A stretch of 64,000 nt of DNA from Trifolium pratense (lineage: Eukaryota > Streptophyta > Magnoliopsida > Fabales > Fabaceae), in assembly GCF_020283565.1 (NCBI RefSeq), contig NC_060065.1, positions 50,766,409 through 50,830,408 on the forward strand. The letters run 5' to 3'. Both the position numbers and the translations under genes were made by a program. The notes under the pieces were generated by a model. It saw only the letters and a program-made list of their open reading frames with translations. It searched no databases and was not told the DNA's origin. This document shows positions 21,181-30,702 of this stretch, piece after piece; within the stretch, counting starts at the first letter, position 1; the number at the start of each line of letters is the position of its first letter.

Positions 21181-23556
21181 TTAATGCATATATATCAATT
21201 CTTCATAATTGCACTCTCTAATTGCAATTTCCATTAGGTGACCAGAGTTAGAGTTCAACACATCACAACATTGCCTTCTTGGATTCTGCAACTGAAGACA
21301 AAAGTATAGTTTATAAAATTAGCATAATATTCATTACCAAAGTAAAAACATTATCCTTCTGTCAAAAAAAAAGTAAAAACAGTCTCCTAAATGTAAAAAA
21401 TCATATCCGATGAAATATCAACATGATTTTAAATTGCGGTCCACAACTGCAATTGTAGCCATAATATAAAAGATTTTGAAGTCTCAGCAACCGCATTTTT
21501 TTCATATATTTTACTACAATATAAAAGTTCGCAGCATAACCACAACTGCGACAACAATTTAAAACCATGAATATCGGTGTCTAAAAAAAAACACGTTACC
21601 TGTTTGCTGTCAAGGTCTAACTTATTTGTAACAACTTTGATCACTTCCAGATTCTTCGATGATGTCTTATCATTTGAACAATTATGAAAAGATTTCGTAT
21701 AGCTGCTAACAATGCCATCTTTACCAGAAGATACATTGTCTAGATAGAAAATTTTAGGTCTTTTACAAGGGTCATGATGAATTTCTCTTGTACTAAAAGT
21801 ATATACTCCGGCCAAAACATGATTTTCCTTCCATGGCTTGAATGTTTCTTGCACTCGAAGAACATCCGGTAAAAGCACGTTGTTTTGGAATACTTGAACA
21901 GCATAGCCCCATGAAACTGAAATTGTCCGCGAAAACTGTCTTTCGTAGCAAACTGTTTGTTGAAGAATCCTTTGAGAATCAACATTTGCAGCTTTAAATA
22001 AATGTTGCAGTGATTTTGATGTTGTCATGTTAGGAAAGATTGCATCAGTGATATCTGGATGATGTAAGGATAACAATGGACTTAATGGATGTGCTGCCAA
22101 TAGACCAAAGATGTTTCCCCTCATATCAACCTAATCCAATTTCATAATCACATTAATAGAGGATTAATTAGGAGCAAAGAAAATAAAATCAGTAAATTAG
22201 TAGCCGCCGACTTGGATTCCCTGATTGGTCAGGGAATCCTAAATTCAGGCAGTCAAACAAATCTAAAAACATCGAAATAAGATTAAATAAATGATTGACA
22301 ATTAAAAAAAAAAAAAAAATCAATATTTGGACCTTCGAACTTTTTTAAGGTCTGAGATCACCAGTGCAGTCACTTTTGACAATTGCAAATCCATTTCCCT
22401 AAAAATTATGAAGGTCGGATTTATTGAAATTAACAAAATCCAAAATGGCGTCGAAAATTGAAAATTCTATATGACATCAATCTTAGGAAACAATTTGTAT
22501 GAACTAAGTTCAAAGCTGGCAGCACAATTGGTGAACTGAGGAACACCGAAAAAGTACTAACTAAGAGGTCCTGTTCAAATAAGATCGTACTACTGTGTCC
22601 TTGATTTCTAAGGAGACATAACATAAACTTGGATGATGTCGCACAACTATGCGATCAGAGCGTGATTAACGGCTAGGATGATATTTATGACAGATTATGC
22701 TTATGATTTTGGGGACTAATTAGTCTCGGAAATCACCAATTTAGTCCCTAACAATTTAGTTCCTAAATCACCAATTAAGGAAATCAAAGTATTTTGTTAC
22801 CTGATGAAAACCTGGTTCATATGTTAATCCAACACCAAGTTCTGATATGCAAGAGAACACTCTAGCATCACTTCCATAAAGATGAGAATATCTTTCAATA
22901 CATGAATCAAAAACCTTAGCTAAAACATTTGCTAAAGAAGCACTTAAAACAAAACCGCCTCCACCAAAAGCCATTCCAAAACCAAAAGTTTGCGACCCTT
23001 CATAATTCTCAGAATAAGCACCAACATAGTACCAAAGCCTATGATCATATTTAGAAAGTGTCTTAACAAGATTCTCAGGAAAGAAAATTGTGTCATCATC
23101 ACCAAACACATACCACCTAACATTAGAATGATTCAATTCAACAGTTTCTTTCACAACTCGCGCCACGCGAATCGCTGATCTTAAACCGCCGTGTCTATAT
23201 GTGTAGTTAAACTTTGAAGTATCTTGAGAGACACAAAGTGGAGGAACATTAATGTTGTTGTCATTTTCTTCATGTGGAAGATTATCTACAAAAACACAAC
23301 CTTTGAATTTTTGGTTCCACCAAAGTTTGGCATAATTTTGTCTCTTAGGCCATGAATTTTCACTTGAAGCAATTCCAAATACAAGATGGTTAACATTGGT
23401 TGGATAAGATTTTGTAGCTTGTGGTGAAAAGGAACCAATGTCTAGTGTTACTATCTTTGATGTGGTAAAGAATAATATGGAAATAAATATGAAGAGAGAA
23501 ATTGCACATAATGAAGATGAGAGTAAAATTAAGTTGGTTTTGATTAATGATTTCAT
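21181..23556 (-). CDS. DUF604 family beta-1,3-glycosyltransferase (fringe-like)
   Basis: Three exons on the minus strand: 22,801-23,556, 21,600-22,130 and 21,181-21,291, all with GT-AG introns in phase 0, giving 465 residues. A membrane anchor near residues 8-33 (type II, Golgi-like) is followed by LVFGIASSENSWPKR, WWNQ, the metal-binding DDD in WYVFGDDDTIFF (residues about 153-155), WYYVGAYSEN, FGGGGFVLS and LGVGLTYEPGFHQ. The third exon, which ends the protein with QCCDV and MEIAIREC, was recovered because the frame stays open across the splice. The family is annotated as fringe-related glycosyltransferases, but substrates in plants are unknown. It sits inside the DUF26 cluster with no evident link. 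The ATG opening MKSLIKTN is the first in frame. Confidence 0.9.
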
Positions 23557-23579
23557 GATTAACAAAGTGGGTCAATGAA

Positions 23580-24960
23580 GTTTATGCAATGTTGCATATA
23601 CAAGGTTGAATTATAAATGTATATATATAAATATGTATATAATAATTATTAATTATTAAGTGTAAAGTGACATAGCACAAACTGCGGCTAAAGAAAAGCT
23701 AAGATAGTGGAAATGAACTTGAAACTTTATGTGAGAAAATGGCACTGCATAGGTATTGAAGTCAACTCATCTACATTGGGAAATGCCACCATAGGCATCC
23801 TTAATTCTTACTCTTCCTCATTTGCTCATGTACTTGGGTTAGAAATTTTATCATTTAAAATGTTTTTTAAAATGTTTATCTTCCTTTAAAATATTTTTTT
23901 ATCATTTAAAAATGAAGTACATTTTGTGTTGGATTATGAGGGGCAGTTCGGGAGATCATCTATATTGAGCTTAAGATCAACTATATAAGTGAGTTGGAGT
24001 GAGTTGGACAACACACTTTTATCCAAAATCTTATGGTATTAGATTTATGAGTCTTCATACTTATAAAGTGTCCAACCTCCACTTTTCTAAGCAATGTGAA
24101 ACTTAACTCACCTCACACTTGTCATAACAATCTCCCTTTCAAGTGTGAGTCATCCAATTCTTTATGCTCCCCCTCGAGCGGAAGCTAAGCTTTTCAACCA
24201 CAGGCACTTGTATCGTCATTGATGTGCTCAATGGGACTCATCATCCGACCACTCTTTGTTAGAAAGACTTTCGATACAAGGAGTCGATCGAACCATCAAC
24301 TTAATGTCTCAACACAAACCTCTGCAATGATTATTAAGATGGAAATTTTCTCCTCTGCAACCCACCTTTCCTCCTCTGCTCTGAGAACCGTGTGAACAGA
24401 GAGTGGGCAGAAGGGAAACCTTCAAGACTCCGAAAGTGTGCTAACATAATACTTACATACTAACGAAATCTTTGTATTGCCAACTTTATTAATTCCTTGT
24501 TAGTTAGATTTGAACTGAAGCTTATTGTTAAATTCTTGCAAAGTAATTAGAACATTTTTCTTGTTCGATAATCTCCACTCTTTCTTAGAAAATAACGAGA
24601 ACTAATTCAGTCGGTCACATTTTCAATTTCCGATTAACACTTTCTTTTTTATTCTTCTCAATAGAAAAAGTTTTATTTTTACCAACCATGTGTGAATCCA
24701 ATAGTCTTATTAATCAGAAGAATAAATCTTTTATTATTAATCCTTTTGCACATCATTTTTCAAGAATAAAAAACGATCATTTTCAATCAAGTTTGAATTT
24801 GTTTTATTATTAGAATCTTCTACTTCATTTGTTTGCTTATTATTTTTTTTTTGGTTTATCAGGCGAAGTTTAGTTTGAATATTATAAAAGGAGTGACTAA
24901 TCCACCATTGTAAATTACAAATTTAAAGCCAAATCTAGAAATGGACAACTTTACCTTCGG
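23580..24960. other. Promoter side of DUF604 gene and LTR-like spacer
   Basis: The first part is the minus-strand promoter of the DUF604 gene. About 23,940-24,330 looks like a minus-orientation LTR or TRIM fragment (CACCTCACACTTGTCATAAC near a purine-poor CTCCCCCTCGAG patch). The remainder is AT-rich with no gene. Confidence 0.45.
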
Positions 24961-25062
24961 AAAATGTCAAGCCTTAATAATAGTCAAAGAATAATGTCAC
25001 CTTCATGATGCTGCCCAACTTGCAAATAATAGTCAAAGAATAATGTCACCTTCACAAACTTA
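24960..25062 (+). repeat. Short promoter duplication upstream of DUF26 copy 4
   Basis: AATAGTCAAAGAATAATGTC plus ACCTTCA occurs twice, at about 24,980 and 25,028, about 48 bases apart. The duplicated block lies 70-120 bases upstream of the TATA box. Confidence 0.75.
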
Positions 25063-25100
25063 TCCTCATAGACAAAGGAAATTATCTACACAATTTTCTC

Positions 25101-25108
25101 TATAAATA
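25101..25108 (+). promoter_or_regulatory. TATA box, DUF26 copy 4
   Basis: TATAAATA 66 bases upstream of the ATG. Confidence 0.65.
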
Positions 25109-25166
25109 ATCTAACTCTCACTCTCCACAATCCCAAATATCTCTTAATTAATCACCTTAATCCAAA

Positions 25167-25907
25167 ATGGCTTCCTCAAGACACTTTCCAATTATTCTCT
25201 TCTCATTTACCTTAGTTTTTCTCATCCAAACATCTTTTGGAGCCGATCCACTTTTCCATTTTTGTTCAAACTCGGGTAACTTCACGGCCAATAGCACATA
25301 TGAATCAAAGTTAAAAACACTCGTAAATTCACTTATTTACAAAACACCATCAACAGGTTTTGGCACTGGATCAGTGGGACTGGTCCAGTACCAAAACGAA
25401 CAAGCATATGGACTTGCTCTTTGCCGTGGTGATGTCTCAACTTCAGAGTGCAAAACTTGTGTCTCCGAAGCATCCCAAGAAATCCAAAGTCGATGCCCAT
25501 TCAACAAAGGCGCAATCATATGGTACGACTATTGCTTATTTAAATACTCGGATTCAGATTTCATTGGTAAGATTGACAACTCCAATAAATTCTATATGTG
25601 GAATTTGAATGTTGTTAATGACACTACCACTTTTAATTACAAGACTAAAGATTTATTGAGCCAACTTGCACACAAAGCTACTATGAATCCTAAATTGTAT
25701 GCAACGGGAGAGGCAAAGCTTGAGAATTCAAAGACACTTTATGGTTTAACTCAATGCACTAGAGACCTTTCTAGTGATGATTGCAAGAATTGTCTTGATG
25801 TTGCAATTAATGAACTTCCAAATTGTTGTGATGGAAAAGAAGGAGGTAGAGTTGTTGGGGGAAGCTGCAACTTTAGATATGAGATATACCCGTTTGTCAA
25901 AGAGTAA
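25167..25907 (+). CDS. Cysteine-rich repeat secretory protein (DUF26), copy 4
   Basis: Single exon, 246 residues, start MASSRHFPI. Signal peptide ending near TSFG, then two DUF26 domains (CRGDVSTSECKTC and CTRDLSSDDCKNC). The domain 2 cysteine doublet is kept (ELPNCCDGKEGG), and it ends SCNFRYEIYPFVKE. It is the most diverged copy (for example IWYDYCLFKY and a changed linker), separated from copy 3 by the DUF604 gene. Secreted; ligand unknown. An AATAAA lies about 40 bases after the stop. Confidence 0.9.
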   Translation: MASSRHFPIILFSFTLVFLIQTSFGADPLFHFCSNSGNFTANSTYESKLKTLVNSLIYKTPSTGFGTGSVGLVQYQNEQAYGLALCRGDVSTSECKTCVSEASQEIQSRCPFNKGAIIWYDYCLFKYSDSDFIGKIDNSNKFYMWNLNVVNDTTTFNYKTKDLLSQLAHKATMNPKLYATGEAKLENSKTLYGLTQCTRDLSSDDCKNCLDVAINELPNCCDGKEGGRVVGGSCNFRYEIYPFVKE

Positions 25908-26089
25908 TTAATTAATCCTAGAATCTTATATATTTGTTGATCTCCTTGGTAATAAAGATATATAAACCTTATAGCACTACTAGCGTGCATGAATAAATAA
26001 ACTTTGTTATTTTCTTTCACATTGATCTAGATTAATTTACACTTCTATCTCTGCTCTTTTTTATCGTGAAAATTTAATTATGTGATGCA

Positions 26090-26470
26090 GTCGCAAACGG
26101 TCAAGTTAGGAAAAGAACAGGAGAAATCTGTTCTGATACCAACTGACGCAGTCGGAAGCGGTCACGTTAGGAAAAGAACTGGAGAAATCAGGCTCTGATA
26201 CCAACTGACGCAGTACGGAAGCGGGAAGGAATAGCAAGCGTTAATCCTGTTAGATAAAAGCTCTGGAATTCACCAGATTTCCGGAATCCACCAGAAAGAA
26301 TAATTTGCAATTCACCAAACTTGAGAAAATTCTCTATATTTTATTGAATGAAAAAGTTTTGTTTTCAAGCCTACAATAGTTTAGCTTAAATAGTAGTAAA
26401 AAATAAAAATAACAAATCTATCTAAAATATAATAAAACTAAATTTAATTAAAATAATAAATAAATCCTTC
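26090..26470 (-). mobile_element. Fragment of a copia-type LTR element
   Basis: A block with GGTCACGTTAGGAAAAGAAC / GGTCAAGTTAGGAAAAGAAC and CTGATACCAACTGACGCAGT occurs twice in tandem (about 26,090-26,215). CTCTGATACCA is the complement of the TGGTATCAGAG primer-binding site, so the element lies on the minus strand. The following 250 bases resemble a degraded LTR. No coding part is left. Confidence 0.5.
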
Positions 26471-26490
26471 TACACATTATGGTATTTTTT

Positions 26491-26770
26491 AGGCTTAATT
26501 AGTAAAATGGTCCCTTAAAGACATTTTTGGTTTTACATAGGTCCCTTAAAGAAAAAAAAAGGTCTGAATAGGTCCCTTAAAGACATCTCTGTTAATCAGT
26601 TTGGTCCTATTTAGACCTCTTTTTAGGGACCAAACTGATTAACGGAGATGTCTTTAAGGGACCTATTCAGACTTTTTTTTCTTTAAGGGACCTATTTGAA
26701 CCTTTTTTTCTTTAAGGGACAAATCTAAAACCAAAAATGTTTTTAAGGGACCATTTTACTAATTAAGCCT
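26491..26770. mobile_element. 280-bp near-perfect inverted repeat (MITE-like hairpin)
   Basis: The two ends are AGGCTTAATTAGTAAAATGG and CCATTTTACTAATTAAGCCT. The arms continue with several GTCCCTTAAAGA / TCTTTAAGGGAC units almost to the centre near 26,620. Identical ATTTTTT lies on both sides, though this is low-complexity. No coding capacity. Confidence 0.85.
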
Positions 26771-26958
26771 ATTTTTTAAAAGTGGTATGAGATAAATTAT
26801 GAATAATAGAAATAATTGATTGCGGAAATGGTGTCACCACGGTGAAGAAAAATCTTAACCCACTATCTATTATATAATTGCTACACACATGTGTCAAAAA
26901 AAAAATTGCTACACACAAATGTGTGGCGCACTAATCAACTTGCAATATAGTGGAAATT

Positions 26959-27113
26959 AGATACTTCCTCCGGACATAATTATAAGAAAAAAAAACTTTT
27001 TAGATTCATTAAAAATATAATGTATCCAGTTTATATTATTGACCAGATATATTACTTTTTCAATGAACCTAAAAAATGATTTTTTGCTTATAATTGTGTC
27101 TAGAGGGAATAAT
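26959..27113. mobile_element. MITE with TCCTCCGGACA-type ends
   Basis: The left end TACTTCCTCCGGACATAATT and the right end AATTGTGTCTAGAGGGAATA are inverted relatives, and TAGATTCATT matches AATGAACCTA inside. Related elements are at 53,889-54,025. Confidence 0.65.
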
Positions 27114-28708
27114 ATATAGCATAGTGATTTTGAGACAATAATAGTGCAAATTCGAAGGTTTACATGCACTACAACAAATTTAATGGAAATAACAAGTTGA
27201 TTAATGAGCACTATTGGGGATTTGATTAATGAGCACTATTGGGGATTTGATGTGATTGTCAATTGAGCTAGGTAAATGGGCTAGGCTATGGTCCCGTTTG
27301 GGCTAAATTTTTTTTTTTTTTTACAATTATATTTGGTGTTTTCTGTTCATTTTTGTACGCGCTGCTCATTTCTATTTTTATCCTTTTACTTTTTAAGTAG
27401 TGAATATTATAAAAATGAAAAATTTATGGAAAAGAAAAATATCACCCGCTATTTAATTAGTTGACATCCCTTATACATGAAATTTTCAAGATTTTACGCG
27501 TCTATTCTTTATATTTTTTTATAAAAAAGTTATTTCATATTATTTCTTTTAATAAATTAAAAGAGTAATTTTGACATTTAATAACGTAAATATTCATGTT
27601 AGAGATTTTAATTTAACAAAAAACACAATTTTAGCTTCTTTAAAATTATCATTCTTCCTTAAAAAATTAGGAAGGAAACATGAGGGAGGGGGTGGAGTGT
27701 ATTTATGTTTCCTCCTTCTTTTTTTCCTTTTACCCCTCAAAATCCACCCCCACCCCACCACCCATGTTTCTTCTTTATACTTCTTTTACCCCTCAAAAAT
27801 GAACTTCCTTTTATTGGGTTTGAATTCTAAATTCTTTATTTCTCCACACTTATAATGTGTAGGTTTAACCACAAAATTACCGAAAGAAAAAAATAACAAT
27901 TCCTCTCATTTTTTATAATGTTCCTTTTATTCTATATTATACTAGATTTCTACTTGAAAGCACCAAAAGAGTTAAATATTCTGGCACGTTGGGTTAGTTG
28001 CATACATGAATTAGGTGTGCACCACAAGGGAAACCTCAAAGTGATTGCTATGCACATCTCTCAAATATTCAACAAATCATAAGAATTTTTTTTATTGCCA
28101 CCTGTCCTGTGCTGCCAGATTTTGATTATGAATTTTTTGGTCTAATGATATACGTTACACATTTTTAAATTATATTATAAATATAATTCAGTTGATAAGG
28201 ATTCAACTCAGATCTCACAAGAATTTAATTTTCAATCTCATGACTGATGTAAAAACTTTGACGTACGTAAATATATTTGTCAATATTGTATCAACTTTGA
28301 AACTTTCTTTAACTTTACTTAAAAATGAACTCCCTAAACCTTTTCACCTTAAAAAAATGTATTCAAATTATAAAATGTGGACATGGCCAAATTTGAGTAG
28401 TTGTGAATCCAACAACTATCACCTGAAAAATTCTACACCTGTGAGGAATCAACCACAACTACCCCAAATGCCTCTCCCTCTTTCTCTCTTTGCCTATAAA
28501 ATTAGGTAATGATAAAGAAACAGTTGCAAGAGTCAAGACAGACAAAGAAAAAGTGCATGCATTTCAACTTATATATATAATCCTTCTTATTTACTTAACC
28601 ATACCAACTCCAACATTGCATGATTAAACCATAACCAAACCAAATCTTTTTTTTTTTATTTATTGAACCAAACCAAATCTTTATTCCACATTCCTTTATT
28701 TTTGTCAA

Positions 28709-28716
28709 TATAAATA
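28709..28716 (+). promoter_or_regulatory. TATA box of uclacyanin gene
   Basis: TATAAATA about 100 bases upstream of the ATG. Confidence 0.55.
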
Positions 28717-28810
28717 GATATCTAACTCAAGTCAATTATCAAAATCAATCATATCTATCTAATAAACTTTGATCATCTTTTGCATTTCATATTCATCATA
28801 TTTAGAAAAC

Positions 28811-30089
28811 ATGGGTGTACTTGAAATTATTCTAAGAGTGTCTTTTGTGGCTATGTTTATCAAATTGGCCATGGCTACAAATCACATTGTTGGAGGACCA
28901 AATGGTGGATGGGATACAAGCTCAGACCTTCAAACATGGGCATCATCCCAACAATTTTCAGTTGGAGACAATCTCAGTAAGTCACTAGATCAATTTCTAA
29001 CTAACAAATTTACATTACCTGTAAAGCCCGTTTGAATTGACTTAAGCCGTTTTCCGCTTAATTTCATAAGCTTTTTAAGATAGCCTATGAAAATAGCTTA
29101 TAACAGATATGAAAACAGTTTGACTTTATTTTATCTTTTGTTATAAAAATAACTTATACATGAGTAGTATTTATACAATAAATGTTTATGCTATAAGCAA
29201 GCACTTAATTAAGTTGTTTATCAAAACATGGCCTAGGTTGAAACATAGCGCACTTGTGATCAATTTCTAAGGATCTGATTGGATAAACTAATTTGAGCTT
29301 ATCTAATAATATAAGCACGCGTGAGACTATTTCCAGCTTATATTCATACGCTCGCCAAGATATGAAAATAATTTGACTTTATTTCAATTTTTGTTATAGA
29401 AATAGCGTATGCATAAGCGCTTATATAATAAACGCTTATGCTATAAACTGTTGACCGAAACATGACCGAAGTAACACATTACATTACCTTTAAGTTGAAA
29501 AATATAGTGCATCATTTTATATGAAAGTTGTTCTAATTTGATGACAATGATATATGCAGTTTTCAATTATCCACCAAACCATGATGTGGTTGAAGTTACA
29601 AAACCAGATTATGATTCTTGCCAGCAAATAAATCCAATTCAATCTTACAATGATGGTGCCACAACAATCACTCTCACATCACAAGGCAAAAGATACTTCA
29701 TTTGTGGTACAATAGGACATTGCAACCAAGGAATGAAAGTTGAAATAGACACACTTGCCACTCAAATCTCTCCTGCCTCTCCAGCTCCAGCAGCAGAATC
29801 TCCTTCAATATCAGATTCTCCAATCATTTCCATCATTCCCTCTGCAGCTCCTGAAGAATCTATTTCTTCACCTGCAGAATCTCCTGACACAAAAAGTCCA
29901 TTGTTTGAACCAAATATGGAAAGTCCTACGTTCTCTCCGGTGATTCCTTCAACTGAATTTCTAGCTCCCTCCTCTCCTCTAGCACAACATTCGCAGGATG
30001 TTTCTGCTTCGTCAGCCGAGAAAGGAAATCTACAAGCCTTCATTTCAATAGTGTTGAGTTTTGTAGTGGTATTTATTGCCTTCTTCTAA
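28811..30089 (+). CDS. Uclacyanin-type phytocyanin (GPI-anchored blue copper protein)
   Basis: Two exons, 28,811-28,976 and 29,560-30,089, GT-AG intron splitting an isoleucine codon, 231 residues. A signal peptide (ends near AMA) is followed by the plastocyanin-like fold: HIVGGPNGGWD, FSVGDNLIFNYPPNHDVVEV, YDSCQQ and FICGTIGHCNQGMKVEI. The expected copper ligands H (in NHD), C (in DSC), H (in GHC) and M (in GMK) are all visible, and Met as the axial ligand points to the uclacyanin subclass. The second half is a Ser/Pro/Glu-rich, likely arabinogalactan-type region of about 100 residues. A hydrophobic C-terminal tail (ISIVLSFVVVFIAFF) fits a GPI-anchor signal. Acts at the outer face of the plasma membrane or cell wall; exact role unknown. 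Confidence 0.92.
29025..29465. mobile_element. Two related MITE-like copies in the uclacyanin intron
   Basis: About 29,030-29,235 and 29,275-29,465 share TATGAAAA, TTTGACTTTATTT, TTTTGTTATA, AATA, ATAATAAACGCTTATGCTATAA / ACAATAAATGTTTATGCTATAA and AACATG. They resemble the common plant hAT-like MITEs rich in AGCTTAT. Both lie within the intron, away from splice sites. Confidence 0.6.
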
Positions 30090-30702
30090 GGATGAGAAAA
30101 ATCTCGCTCGACTCAAACCTATTGAGCATATTTCGCGTGCAAATTTGTTTTTTCGTGTGTCTCTCTTTGTATCTGTGGTGTGATTATTATTGTTTACAAT
30201 TTCAGTGTTATTCCAATCTTCTTTTTAAACTCACTTTTATTTATTTTCAAACATGAGACATACATTCCAATCATCACATAAAGCATTTTCTGAATTTAGT
30301 TTAAGATTGTATTGTAGCAGCACAAATTTATCATATCAATCAGTTCCAAGCACACTTTAAGTCTTGTGAATTTAAAAAACAAACAATAGGGACAAAGAAA
30401 AGCACACATACAATAACCACTAATGTCATTTGAACAACAATTCGTGACACATAAATTCGTCAACTTTTTAGAGGGTCAACATAGTTCACACATGGTTAAT
30501 CACATTCAACATCATGATTAATGAAGTTCAATGAATGGTTCACGAGTTGCGACACCTGATATATCTATTAACTAAATCTAATACTTCATTAACCACGTGT
30601 GTGAACCGTACCATTTAAAAAGTTGTCGAATTTTTGTGTCACAAATTGATGTTAGAATAACATTTTTGTACAATAAAGAAGTGGATGCTGCTGCTAACCA
30701 CT

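Larger units (their letters stand above)
25990..28700. other. Transposon-rich spacer
   Basis: Contains LTR-like fragments (26,090-26,470), a long inverted repeat (26,491-26,770), a MITE (26,959-27,113) and AT-rich sequence with a low-complexity C-rich patch at about 27,730-27,770. Open frames at 27,571 and 28,192 show no family motif and are not called. Confidence 0.5.

Noticed and set aside
21429..22124. DUF604 second exon as a separate gene starting MRGNIF
   Set aside because: The ATG is internal to an exon that joins in frame to the upstream catalytic exon through GT-AG sites.
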